A DNA stretch of 64,000 nucleotides from Mermis nigrescens (Eukaryota > Nematoda > Enoplea > Mermithida > Mermithidae). The stretch is taken from contig JAVLUZ010000154.1 in the NCBI GenBank assembly GCA_036768485.1, positions 26,587,637-26,651,636 on the forward strand. Reading direction: 5' to 3'. Shown here piece by piece: positions 1 to 10,342 of the stretch (position 1 is the stretch's first letter; each line of letters begins with the position of its first letter). The notes below the pieces were generated by a model. That model did not search any database and was not told the origin of the DNA. It saw only the letters and a list, made by a program, of their open reading frames with translations. Made by a program: the position numbers and the translations under genes.

Positions 1-694
1 TTATGCCAGTTTTTGACACCACTTTGGCTAAAAGAAACCCTCAAACTGGCTAACCACCAGACATTATTTATAGCTATAATTTTGACCTAGAGTCTAATGC
101 AAAAGTACCATCATTTTATCCTATCCAACGGAACATGTTCATTAGAATTAACAGTCTTTCTTACGATACGACTCAGTTTGTATGATTTATTGTATCTGCA
201 ATGGAATTCTTTTGTGAAATAGCAAAGTGTTTTATAAAATAATATTTTATATTGTTAGGGTAAGTAAATATTTCTGATAAGTCATAGTGATAGCGGGCGA
301 AAATTTCAATTCTTTCAAAGTCGAACTGAAAAAGTCTTTAGATATTTTTGGTATAATATGTTCAATTTTTGACTCTACTTCAAGCTATCCCATTTTTCAA
401 TAAGAACTATTTATAACCTTTTGGGCGGTTGGAGAATAAAAATTTAACGGGCGAATGATTGCAATTGCCGAGAAATGGAGCCCATGTCTTGTCTCTGAAA
501 CTATAATGATCAAACCAGATGTGTCAGTCTCTATACTCTCCTCTAAAATCTGCACAATAATTACACCCGGAATATGTTTTTCATTTTCTAAAGTGCCCTT
601 TAATAATGAATTTTGGGCTTACGTCTTCATTCTTTTCTACTAAAATGATCCGATGTGAAAATTTATGGGATATTTATTACAATATTTGAATCAG
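1..694. other. Upstream flank of the GMC gene, no exon recognised
   Basis: AT-rich sequence before the first recognisable GMC exon. I searched it for the conserved N-terminal pieces of the family (the GxGxxG nucleotide-binding loop and the GW-Y-VLPYF region) and did not find them, so the missing 5' exons probably lie outside the window. Confidence 0.5.
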
Positions 695-816
695 AGATAA
701 CATTTTGGATCCTCTGAAGTACGCTTGGCTGAAAACAGCGGCTCATATGGGACAAGCCACAAGACGAGGCGAGGAACAAGACATTTTTACTGAAGGAGGA
801 TTCTTTGTTCCTAAAA
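695..816 (+). CDS. GMC gene, first exon visible in window
   Basis: Reads LDPLKYAWLKTAAHMG and ends GGFFVPK at donor GTGAGA (817). This matches the TPL--AFLKA--MG to GF-V block of insect GMC enzymes. The acceptor could be at 694 or 696; the preceding exon is outside the window, so the choice is open. Confidence 0.75.
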
Positions 817-3800
817 GTGAGAAAAAATATTCAACGATTTATGTGATCCATTTAATTTACGATTTTATCGGGAATAATTTACAGCATTGTCGAAGGATGG
901 AATGAAAATCAATCCTGTATCATTGTATTTGAAAAACGCGGACGATAATATTATGATTCTATGTCATGTCACACCAGAACAAGTGAGGCTTTAAATCCTT
1001 TGTTATGGACCGCTGAAGGTTTCGGATGGAAATGTTCTAAATTGCACCATTGGATAGAGTTGGTCGAAAATAGGACAACTTATCAATCTTGATTTTTAAT
1101 TTTCATGCGAAATGCGGTTATGCTAGAAAACTTTGTTAAAAGACTTAGTCCTGGTCTAAAGCACAGTCGTTGGTCAATTTTGTAGGGTTTGGGAGTTTGC
1201 GTATAGAAAAATGGATAGAAAAATGGATAGAAAAATGGACAGGGCATACAGGGTTGCATTTTCGTAGTCGTTGGAGCAAAACTGCAACCATGATTTTGCA
1301 TAATGTAAAGGACAATTGACGTTTAATTTTCTGGGGCGGCCCTTAATAAACGGTTGGTAATCACAGAATTACAAATAGAACTGAATGTGCATAATCACAG
1401 TCAATTTAGGGTTATCTAATATTTCCTTCTATTGATCACCTACTCCAGAGCGCACTGTAAGTGTAATTGCGAACATTGATTCAGATCCAGATTTAGAGCT
1501 GTTCTTTTTTAAATTGTCATTCACATATCTTCGACCAGAATGTGATTATATTTAAGCTCAGATTTTGATAATTATTTAGTGTTCCTTCCAAGTTGCTGAT
1601 AGAAAAAGTTGCGAGATCATGTAAAATTCGATGAAGATACAGCTAGACGTGTACGCTTATGATGTGTGGTTAATTTTGCTTATCTTTCTATGTAAAGTTC
1701 CTGCAGTTAACTTTTATACAGTTTTGTTTCGAGCATTTCGTAATTCATTTTTGTTGACGTGCTTTGTTCAAATCTTATACTACGTTTTTTTGTTCGCTTC
1801 CAAACTTTGCTGTGATTCGCCACGTTTTATTTTTAGATTATTTTCGATAGTGGTGGCACGTTAGCCGTTGGCTTACAAGTCAGAGACACTGTAACGGGTT
1901 TTAACGTGCAAATTAGAGCGAGGAAGCAAGTAATATTGACATCTGGGGCTGTAGGAACAGCCCAATTATTGCTCCAGTCAGGAATCGGACCTGTTGATGT
2001 CCTGAAGAAAGAAAGGGTATGCAGTTTCATGCTTGAAATCGAAATTCAAAACGCAATCATGCATTGATACTTTTTGTATCAATTTTTAAAGCTTAATACT
2101 ATTTTTCGCAAATGTTTCGTGATAAGAACCGAAATGAATGAGGCCTATAATTTATGAAATTTTTACTCACCATTATGATTATTTCGGCCGACACAAAATT
2201 TCTGTGCGAAACATATCGAAATAAATGACTGCTTCAATAAATCGTGCATGATGTAGATCATATTCGTCTAGATCCTTTTAGAATGGGAATAGTTTGAAAA
2301 AAATCCTCCTTCGCTTAATAAAAAAGCATCATCCTTCGCTCAAATAAAAAAGCCATCAGGATTTAATGATTTTTCATAAGTCAATATATTGACCTATATA
2401 TTCTGATTGAATTGTTTTTTCAAAGGTTCCGTTATTACGCGATTTGCCAGTTGGAGCTAGGCTGAATGACAGAGTAAAGGTCACTCTGTTTATTAAGGTG
2501 GACTCTGTGGCCATGGAATTGATTCGAGCAGAAGTCAATGATCCTATTCAAATGCAGCGGTACCTAGAAAAAAGAGAAGGTAAGCATAGCTCAGCTAGAA
2601 TCAGGTTCACTGTTAGGATACCTTATTATTATAACGTCATTACAAATGTGTCTAAACGCACGAGTCGCATGTAAATTGACTATACGAATTGCTGTTTTAT
2701 TTTTTTACAATTTAACTTTATAACATTTTTATATAATGTAAGCTTAACTGATTAACTAAACGTAGGTAGCAAGTTTTACGATAGTATAATTAGGTTGGGT
2801 TTGTCCCTTGCTTAATTTGTATTAAAGGAGTAATTTTCTATTTTACTATTTAGATTTTTCCTTCCTACCATTGGTTTGAGATAGAAAATTATACTTTTAT
2901 TTTATTCATCTTCTGACACTATAGATCTCTTACATAGTTGAGTAATATGTAAATTAAAATATATTTTTGCATTGATATTCACTAGGACAATAGCTTTTGC
3001 ACGGGATTTTTGATCGCTATTATAGTGAGCATTGATATTTTGTTGTATGGATGAGACGAAAGACTTTATTTTACAGACTTATCAGTGTAGGTACGATTTT
3101 GAATGCTTTGGATGTGAAAATGTTAATTTTTGTCTGTTTTTATCCATTTTCTTTCTTTTAGTGTTTATCTTTGCGTAAGATGACTTTTGTCTTTCAGTCT
3201 CTTCATAAAATGTCGTCGTCAAAATTACCGTCGTAAAAATGCGAAATTAAGTTTTTTTCAGGAGCACGCTGGATGAGTTTCGAATATTTACGATTCTCTT
3301 GATAGAAAATTTATTATAAGGTCAGAAGCGCCTACATTTTGAGGGTCTGAGGTACAAAGAAGTTTTCAGTTCAAAAAAGTGCCGAAAAATTTATGGTAAA
3401 GGCAGAAACACAATTTTCCGACGTTCCACATCGAGTGCTGATAGAAAAAATCGCCAAAAATCGAGATATTTTTTGCGGTCTTTTGAAATTCTGGGGTTCA
3501 GAGACCCTTTAGACCTTTCACACACCTATTTGTGGTTGACTCGTCACTAATCTTTGTACTAGTAATCTTTATGTAGGCATAAGAATTCTTCCTGTTCGGA
3601 AAACAATAGTTATGTACTAAATTCATCTTGAAACTATTCGCTTTAGCAAACACAATATGAAGTGAATCGTTTGGCTCTAATTAAATGTTAATTGCACCAA
3701 TTGTGCGTCACATTCTTCTCCAGGTCTCCTGGCTAACACTAGCATAGTGGGGGTTGCATTTTTAAAATCGAAGAGCGCAGATTCAAAAGGCGGTGCGGAT

Positions 3801-6800
3801 CTCATGCTTGAAATTAGGCCGTCTGGTTTGATGGGCATGACAAAAATGATCGAGAGCATGGATTTCAAACAAGAGGTAGGCGAAGCACGATTTTTTACGT
3901 AATGTAAACTTATGATCTTCCTGCTTTATGCTCATTTTTAGTGCTCTCTATGACTAAATGTATTTGCGTATATTTATCGCATTTATAGAAAACTAGATGA
4001 GCTGCCCGGCGTTGCCCGGGCTGAACTTAGGCCTGATATATAGCTATGTGGAATTGATATGTAAAAAAATCCATAATTTTGATGTTTCTTGGAAAAATCC
4101 ATAATTTTGATGTTTTTTTTATTAATCCGTAATTTTGGTGTTATTTTAAAAAATCCGTAATTTTGATGTGATTTTAAAAAATCCATAATTTTGATGTTTT
4201 TAAAAAAAATCCATAATTTTGATATTTTTTAAAAAAATCCATGTTTTTTAAAAAGAATCCATAATTTTGATGTTATTTTGAAAAATCCATAATTCTGATG
4301 TTTTTTAAAAAATCCATAATTTTGATGTTTTTTAAAAAATCCATAATTTTGATGTTTCAAAAAAATTTCCATAATGTTGGTGTTTCATCGTGCCCTATCT
4401 TATAGCGTTGAGTATGCTATAGCATTGGGTACTTTATACCGTGTCATATCTTATAGCATTGGGTATGTTATAGCATTAGGTATCTTATAGCATTGGGTAT
4501 GCTATACCGTATCCTATCTTGTAGCATAGTTGAGCTGCCCGGCGTTGCCCGGGCTGAACTTAGGCCTGATAGCTATATGGAATTAATATGTCTCTTGTAT
4601 TTTTTATTTTTCAAGACTTTTGATGTTTTTGGGATATTTCTAAAAAAATTGTTGGTACAAACCATATTTTATTTTTTGGATTTTTTTAAAATGTCTTTTG
4701 TCAACCATTTTTTTGATCAAATCCATATTTTTGACGTTACAGAATGGTTTTGAAAATTGTTTAGCCATAATCATATTTTTGATGTTCTGGGGTGTTCTGG
4801 AAATTTTTTTAATAAAACCCATATTGTTGATGTTTTGTGATGTTTTGGAAAATTTTTTTTCGTCAAACCATATTTTTGATGTTTTAGGATGTTTTGGAAA
4901 ATTTTTTTAATCAAACCCATATTTTTGATGTTTTGGGATGTTTTGGAAAATTTTTTTCGTCAAACCATATTTTTGATGTTTTAGGATGTTTTGAAAAATT
5001 TTTTCGGTCAAACCATATTTTTGATGTTTTAAAAATTTTTTGTTTGTTGTAGCAAAGGGTGTCATATATCACGTGATATGTTATAGCTGATGGTATCTCC
5101 TATCTTATATCACTGCATGTTATGGCACAGACAGGGTATCTATACCAAACCTATCTTATAGAATTGCCTATCTCGTAGCACAGGGTATCTTATATCCCAT
5201 ACTATCTTATAACATTGCCTATCTTGCAGCTCGGGGTATCTTATATCACTTCCTATCTTATAGCATTGCCTATCTTGTAGCACGGGGTATCTTTTATAAC
5301 GTTCTATCTTATAGCATTGCCTATCTTGTAGCACGGGGTGTCTTATATCACGTCCTATCTTATAGTATTGCCTATCCTGTAGCACAGAGTATCTTATATC
5401 ACGTCCTATCTTATAGCATTGCTTATCTTGTTGCACATAGTATCTCATACCATGCCTATCTTATAAAATTGCCTATGTTATAGCATCATTTGGTTAAACC
5501 TGTATTTTGATGTTTCACAGTGCCGACCAATGCTATAACATATAACAATGTACATAGTGTCGCCAGGCATGCTCCTCTTGGCCGGGGTATCCCTATACAA
5601 ACAGTATAAACTAATTTTTGAAAAAAATAGCAAAAAATCGGCCATCTCCCGAAATCGTGGAGGCTTATAGCACAGGGGCCAAACCCTGCTCCCTCCCTGC
5701 CCAGGGCCAATGGGTGCGTTTGTCGAAATTTCAAGATCGCTACGGCTCCTTCCCCCATTGGACCGACCTCGGCCCAAAATATCAGCCCACCAAATTTCAT
5801 TGGGCCGGAGCCAACCCGGCACAAACATACGAACATACGAACATACATACATACAAACAAACAAACTTTCAAAAATATATAGTAGATTATGGTTTTTCAA
5901 AATGTTAAAATGTTTTATAAAACGTTTTTGAGATAGCTATTGAATAAGATGAATAATTCTTTTTCTGTGAATATAAAATCTGTTTTCGAGCGACTCGATG
6001 AATTGTTGAGCGAGTTTGTTATTCTCGTACATTTTGGCTTTCTAATAGAATTTCAAGCGTAGTCGGAAGCTTACTTTTTCAGTAGATTCAGTAAAATAGG
6101 TGTATCTGCGCGATAGGAAGGTAGGTATATCAAAATTCACTGTTTTGCAAATCGTCAGCATGATCTATCATATATAATTATTACAAGGATTTCTGTTTTC
6201 TGATACATATTTCTGCTATGTCTGCTGTTTTATCATGTTATTTTAGATGCTGCATCACATTATTACCGACAGTAAACTTGGCAAAGAAATCTGCCTAGAA
6301 GTCATCATTACTCTGCTCAAACCATTCTCACAAGGAACATTGTGGGTTTGGAGGAAAGAAGATGGTACTTTTGTACCCAGAATTAATCCGTCATATTTAT
6401 CGGATAAACGGGACGTTGATTCATTAGTTTCTGGTATGATCATTTTTTGAGGTTTTTTAGTCAATCTTTCAGCATGATTTTTAAATTTATTCAGCGCTTC
6501 TCGCCGGATAAAACGTATTATTCATCACATTTCTGATCTTATGGGTACTAAGCCTCATTTCTGTGCCAAAAACATGTTCTTGTGCTCAGTGAAGATTTTA
6601 TGGCTCATACAAAGACTTCATGAGTGAAAAATATTGATTTTAATGCGTTGTATGTACATAGGCGGGTCTCTTGTTTTGAAAAAAAGCAGCTTGATAAAGA
6701 ACAAAATGAATCCTGCTTCCGCTATGATCTTTCTGATTCTTCAATTTTAAAGACTTGTTTACCTAAGATTTTTTCGGCCAAACCATGCTCGGAATTTTCT

Positions 6801-7778
6801 TTCGCACATTTTTTCATTTTTACAGTTTCCGAATCTGGTTTGATAATTTAGGCGCTCGTTTTATCGAACATTTGCTGAGGAGTACGTTGATGAAAGACAT
6901 AGGGGCGAAACTGATCTATCCTGCGTTTCCAGACTGCACTAGCGAACTGGTGACTAACCACCCATTTCCGATCAGTGATAAATACTGGCGATGCACCTTT
7001 AGTCACATAGCCACAACAGGGCACCACTTAACCTCGACCGCGCCATTCGGAGACGTTGTTAATTCGAAACTCAAGTAAGCAATGCATATTTGCATAGATA
7101 TTACGAATTGACGAAAGCAGAGGGCAATCTAAAATTTTACTAATTTTATCACAATTTTAGTCATTTCTTACTGTCTCAAAAGATCTTGCTTTTTTATTTT
7201 GAAAGCATATTAAACTGAACTGCAGTTTGCTTATGCTCCTAAATCAAAGAAGGTTTTAAACACATGTGTGCGCGGCGTGCTAGTGGTTTGGACGGACCCC
7301 CATAATTCAATGAAGTCCATGCCAGACTTGAATTTGTGGAAATTCTCTTTCGTTTTCTAAAATGTTGATGCCAACGTATAGAGCTTGAGAAAAAACGTCG
7401 AAAAATTGATTTTTTAGTCCTGCGACCAATTTCTATTAAATTTATTTACTTTCCTTTCTGTCCTCCAGATCCCTAAAAGTCAGGTTTTGCCCGTTTAAGC
7501 TTTTACGAACAGAATTGAAACATACCTATTATCATGTGTTTCACGTTTTGTTTGCCCGATGCTTACTGAAAATTTTGTTTTGTTTTTTGTATCTTTCTAA
7601 GATAGGTTACGATTCAATTTATGAATTAAGAGTGCATGGCATCAATGGACTGAGAATATGTGATGAATCAATTTTTCCTGAACCGACTACCGGCGGATTT
7701 GCGGCCACGATGTTGTCCTTGGCCAATCGATGTTCCAAAATTTTACAAGACGATTTAGGTTCTTGTAGAAAGCTTTAA
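695..7778 (+). CDS. GMC-family oxidoreductase (glucose dehydrogenase-like), 3' part, eight exons
   Basis: Exons at 695-816, 885-982, 1837-2016, 2426-2579, 3724-3875, 6247-6433, 6852-7074 and 7631-7778 join in phase to give about 420 codons. Family members are usually 560-620 residues, so the FAD-binding N-terminus is missing. In order I see a WLKTAAHMG helix, the second GMC signature (SGAVGTAQLLLQSGIG), the DLPVG loop, DG-FVPRINPSYL, SDKYWRC and the C-terminal VHGINGLRICDESIFP. Family enzymes are flavoproteins that oxidise alcohols, and insects have many, often secreted, with roles such as cuticle or ecdysteroid metabolism; the substrate cannot be inferred here. The active-site region is unusual: the usual YHP-GT block reads HHLTST, and the residue expected to be the second catalytic His or Asn near the C-terminus appears to be Phe (7698-7700). 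All splice sites are GT-AG. It may be a catalytically altered paralogue. Confidence 0.85.
885..982 (+). CDS. GMC gene exon
   Basis: Acceptor ttacag at 884 and donor GTGAGG at 983. With one base carried from the previous exon it reads TLSKDGMKINPVSLYLKNAD, then NIMILCHVTPEQ. This corresponds to the family block GT-R-G-R-STAKAYLRP--R-NL-I---V. The intron before it is only 68 bp. Confidence 0.8.
983..1836. other. GMC intron, nothing recognised
   Basis: AT-rich intron sequence. It has a short direct repeat (agaaaaatggat three times near 1205-1240) but no coding exon or clear transposon end. Confidence 0.5.
1837..2016 (+). CDS. GMC gene exon with second GMC signature
   Basis: Acceptor tttttag at 1836 and donor GTATGC at 2017; both ends are phase 0. 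It starts IIFDSGGTLAVGLQV and contains ARKQVILTSGAVGTAQLL followed by QSGIGPVDVLKKER, which is the classic family signature. Confidence 0.93.
2426..2579 (+). CDS. GMC gene exon (DLPVG loop)
   Basis: Acceptor ttttttcaaag at 2425 and donor GTAAGC at 2580. Reads VPLLRDLPVGARLNDRVKVT onward. The family has LPVGQNLQDH here, so Gly-Gln-Asn has become Gly-Ala-Arg and the aromatic His is Arg. Confidence 0.9.
2580..3723. other. GMC intron, nothing recognised
   Basis: AT-rich intron. No exon-like reading frame with splice signals and no terminal-repeat element was recognised. Confidence 0.5.
3724..3875 (+). CDS. GMC gene exon
   Basis: Acceptor cttctccag at 3723 and donor GTAGGC at 3876. With one carried base it reads GLLANTSIVGVAFLKSKSAD, then GGADLMLEIRPSG. 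This matches the G-L---G-E--AFL---PDIQ block of the family and ends in phase 0. Confidence 0.88.
3985..4528 (+). repeat. Modular repeat, first (truncated) copy: GC hairpin head plus tandem arrays
   Basis: It begins with the hairpin-forming motif GCCCGGCGTTGCCCGGGC followed by TGAACTTAGGCCTGATA. Next come about a dozen imperfect units of roughly 26-30 bp built on AATCCATAATTTTGATGTTT (about 4060-4380), then a second array on CCTATCTTATAGCATTGGGT (4390-4528). The copy stops where a second identical head starts. It lies in the 3876-6246 intron of the GMC gene. Confidence 0.7.
4529..5895 (+). repeat. Modular repeat, second copy with tail
   Basis: The same hairpin head recurs at about 4530-4575. 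It is followed by units of about 49 bp built on CATATTTTTGATGTTTTGGG (about 4650-5045), a 51-bp array (about 5130-5470) and a GC-rich body (5570-5815). It ends in a CATACGAACATACATACA/AACA-type tail (about 5820-5865). A microsatellite tail after a CCGG-rich body is typical of non-LTR-derived or other nonautonomous arthropod repeats; the class is not determined. Confidence 0.65.
5130..5470. repeat. 51-bp tandem array
   Basis: Imperfect units containing TAGCATTGCCTATCTTGTAG and GGGGTATCTTATATCACG, period about 51 bp. Because 51 is divisible by three, one minus-strand frame stays open for about 100 codons as a 17-residue repeat. I regard that frame as a by-product, not a gene. Confidence 0.8.
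6247..6433 (+). CDS. GMC gene exon
   Basis: Acceptor gttattttag at 6246 and donor GTATGA at 6434, after a 2.4-kb repeat-filled intron. Contains LLKPFSQGTLWVWRKEDGTF and VPRINPSYLSDKRDVDSLVS. The family counterpart is L-P-SRG-V------P-I-P-Y---D---L--G. Confidence 0.9.
6852..7074 (+). CDS. GMC gene exon with degenerate active-site block
   Basis: The acceptor is gataatttag at 6851. The alternative acag at about 6828 would break the phase, whereas 6852 joins exactly (S-GARFIEHLL). Contains SDKYWRCTFSHIATTGHH followed by LTSTAPFGD. The normal family form is YW-C-IRH---T-YHP-GT-KMG. A His aligns with the catalytic His (7025-7027), but the following Pro and Gly are Leu and Ser. Donor GTAAGC at 7075. 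Confidence 0.9.
7631..7778 (+). CDS. GMC gene terminal exon
   Basis: The acceptor tatgaattaag at 7630 is chosen because it restores phase after two carried bases and gives SKLK-VHGINGLRICDESIFP, as in the family's VVD-RLRVHG. It ends with a TAA at 7776-7778. The usual SGNTNAPT block reads TGGFAAT, so the catalytic His or Asn is apparently replaced by Phe. Confidence 0.9.
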
Positions 7779-8633
7779 TGCACGAATCGCCTCGTTTTTG
7801 TTGTGTATATTAACGACATTTTTGTAGTCAAAAACGTGTTTAGTTCGGTTATAGCGTCAGGATGTATTTATTACGCCTAATACAGAAAAATACCGTAGTA
7901 TATTTTGGGTTCCTATCAATGAATTTGCGTTTAAGTGAATCTAAGCTGAATTTCAGACAACATAGTAGAACAAATAGCTTTCAGTGGACTATTCACGTGA
8001 AAAATTATCGTTTTTGTCAGAAATCAATGTCTGAGGGAGACTATCAGCTTTCTTCCATTTTATTGGGCTAAATGGTATATTTTTTATGCAAATCATTCTA
8101 CAGAGTGTACTTACATAGACACTTTTGAAATTGTAGATTATCACTGGCAATGCGTAGGTAATATTCTCCGAATTTTTCTTTTTTGATCTGAAAAAGGATA
8201 ATCGGAATTTAAGACTTAACATGGAGATTTGGTCTTTTACAAAAACGAGTGGAATGCCGTTTGTATTCAGATTATACAAAGACGTATATTATTATCCGTG
8301 ACTGGCTTCCAGAGATTTTTCGTATTTCCCAACTTTTCGGAAAAGATACCTAATATGTGTTTCAGAATCGTAATGTTAAAAGTTTATACTGTCAAAGTTC
8401 ACTCCGTTGTTCCACCTGCAGGCTTACAACGAATTCAAAAATTCAAACTCGTAGCCAAAGATTGAATTCTGCACTCACGCGCTTGAAAAAATTACAAAGT
8501 AGTAGAATGATTCGGCTTAGAGCTCCAGGAATTTTTTTTATTATTTCGCCTAAAAAAACGTAAAAAGATAAATATACTGCTGTCACCAGCACAAAATTTC
8601 TGTGCACGACATGAATCGTTGTTTCTTTCGGTG
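7779..8633. other. Intergenic region between convergent genes
   Basis: Follows the GMC stop codon and precedes the poly(A) signal of the minus-strand gene. It presumably holds the GMC 3' UTR. No convincing AATAAA on the plus strand close to the stop and no recognised repeat. Confidence 0.5.
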
Positions 8634-8639
8634 TTTATT
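8634..8639 (-). promoter_or_regulatory. Poly(A) signal AATAAA of the minus-strand gene
   Basis: AATAAA on the minus strand, about 60 bases downstream of the stop codon at 8700-8702. This supports the view that the exon upstream is the last one of a real transcript. Confidence 0.6.
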
Positions 8640-8699
8640 TAAAAAACAATAAGCAAAAACAGTATAAATTACGAAATATGTTTGATTAGACATAACTAC

Positions 8700-9145
8700 T
8701 TAGATGATTTCCTCGTATTTAATACGAGGAACCTTTTTCAACATTTGTCTGTGAGCTTTCAGCTTGTCCATCCGTTCATTTTCTAAGCTCTTCGTGCTGC
8801 CTTTTGATTTTTGGTTCTCTATCATACTCAGCAAATGATTGGGCGGTAATAGTTGATTTCCTATGTTCTTAGGAACTTTCCTATTGAATTTCTTCTTCTT
8901 TGATTTTATCGTTACTAAGCCACCGACGTTTGTGTATTCGGACAAATCTTTTATAGTAATTGGTAAACTTAAATTAGACTTCTCCTGAGCCTCACCCAAA
9001 CTTTCACTTGAAAAGATTTCATCCGCCAAATCTGTTTTATTCATAATTATCGGATCAAGGCTTTCATTCGCTGACTTGTACACTACATCACTGATTGATT
9101 CCTTCAGCTTTATTGACTGGCCAGCACACACGACTATAGCATAAC
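8700..9145 (-). CDS. Terminal exon of an unrecognised basic protein
   Basis: An open frame of about 145 codons ends at TAA (8702-8700). The likely acceptor is accaatatacag (exon from 9145); ctggccag (exon from 9116) is an alternative. The protein has an acidic and polar first half, a strongly basic stretch (KSKKKKFNRKVPKNIG) and a C-terminal segment LLPPNHLLSMIENQK followed by a Lys-rich helix ending RIKYEEII. The composition suggests a nuclear or nucleolar protein, but I do not recognise the family. Codon-like composition, a poly(A) signal 60 bases downstream and a good acceptor argue for a real exon. Upstream exons were not found between 9.2 and 13.8 kb and may lie in the repeat-rich region or be too short to see. 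It is convergent with the GMC gene. Confidence 0.6.
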
Positions 9146-9492
9146 CTGTATATTGGTACAAAAAGTGATAGCGTTTCTCAACGATATACAAACAGAGGAA
9201 TTAATCGATTTCTAAGTTCTTACAAACATTATTTCAAAATGAATGCGGGGATTGGGTTTGCCAAGCGGGCCGTGGCACAAGTGGGATTTTATCATTCCTA
9301 TTTCCTGCTAGGAATTCTTTTTCAGTCTTGCACACGTTTTTTCTAGTTCCAGTCTAAAATTGAACTTTTTGGAAAGTATTTATTCGGATGATTATATTTC
9401 AGCTTGTTATCGAAAGTTAGAAGTTTGAAGTTGTCAAACGCTAGCTCGTTATGTTAACTTCATTGAAAGCTAATTATTTGTGTGTGTATATG

Positions 9493-9685
9493 CAGTGGCG
9501 GATGCAGAATTTTCGTAAGGGGGGCGGTACCCCTAAGGGGGCGGAATCCTGACTTGGGCGGAAAAATTAGCCGTTTTAACCCGAAAATCGCTAAAAATCG
9601 CTCAAAAATCTTTAATTTTGCGCACTATTTTTGGCCAATAGGGGGGAGCGGCCGCTCCCCCTCGCCCCCTCTGAATCCGCCCCTG
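9493..9685. mobile_element. 193-bp hAT-like MITE with perfect 8-bp target duplication
   Basis: The left end CAGTGGCGGATGCAG and the right end CTGAATCCGCCCCTG are inverted repeats. TGTATATG flanks both sides (9485-9492 and 9686-9693). Eight-base duplications and CAG-type ends are characteristic of hAT elements. There is no coding sequence, so it is nonautonomous. Confidence 0.85.
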
Positions 9686-9941
9686 TGTATATGTATAGAT
9701 CTGTAATTTGAGTAAAGCGTTTAGCGCGATAACAGAGAGATCGCAAAATTGAATGTTTTATATTAACTGGAAATCCTTTGAATTGCAATGCCCTGTGGTC
9801 TTCTTGAATATCACAGGGAATTTAATGCTCTATAAGTTTGTTGTGCCACAATGATTGACCAACTCAAATGATCAATTTTGTAGAAAGAATTTAGCAAGAT
9901 ACTGCATAGGTCTCATACTTGAATTTCCAACGAGTCACAAA

Positions 9942-10342
9942 CATAAATGGGAGCAACCAAATTCTGGGGGGTCTGGGCGGTGCAAAACCAACAAAAAATA
10001 AAAAAACTTGTCAACAATTTAATTCTGGGGGTCTACCGGATTCTGGGGGAGGGTACAACCGCTCGTGGGCGTGGGAGAATTTCAGGGGTACGCACCTCCC
10101 CCCAGAAGGCCGAATACCCCTCCCAAAAAAACCAAACCTCCCCGAAATTCAGGTTTTGATTTTTTTGCGATTTTTTGATGCCAATGGATAGTGCTCGATG
10201 AGAAACTTTGAAAAATTTATTTTTTGCCATGCCACAATTTTTAAAACCGTTTTTTGTTTTGACTGCACCCCCACACCTTCCTCAGAATTTTGGTGCTGCC
10301 CACCTATGAGTACAACCCCCAAATCCTCCACGCCCGTGTGTG
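9942..10342. mobile_element. hAT-like MITE family A, outer copy
   Basis: Starts CATAAATGGGAGCAAC and ends with the inverse of CACACACGGGCGTGG, flanked by GTCACAAA at 9934-9941 and 10343-10350. It is interrupted by a second family A copy at 10061-10309. Confidence 0.75.
10061..10309. mobile_element. hAT-like MITE family A, inner copy nested in its own family
   Basis: The left end contains CGTGGGCGTGGG and the right end CTGCCCACCTATGA. GTACAACC flanks it at 10053-10060 and 10310-10317. The body matches the other family A copies (CCAATGGATAGTGCTCGATG and the CCCCAGAA motif). Confidence 0.8.

Noticed and set aside
1..60. Short plus-strand frame MPVFDTTLAKRNPQTG as a possible upstream GMC exon
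   Set aside because: The resemblance to the VLPYF block is weak, the frame stops after 17 codons, and no donor site fits.
5140..5448. Minus-strand open frame of 102 codons in the 51-bp array
   Set aside because: It is open only because the tandem unit is divisible by three; no start context, domain or splice support.
4050..5470. Regularly spaced repeats resembling a CRISPR array
   Set aside because: Head-to-tail degenerate units without unique spacers in a eukaryotic intron; a minisatellite, not CRISPR.
6829..6851. Acceptor tttttacag at about 6828 for the seventh GMC exon visible here
   Set aside because: It would shift the phase and hit a stop; the acceptor at 6851 joins exactly and gives the expected family length.
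9240..9345. Short plus-strand frame starting MNAGIGFAKRAVAQVGFY
   Set aside because: Only about 35 codons, no domain, and no splice signals that would link it to a neighbouring exon.
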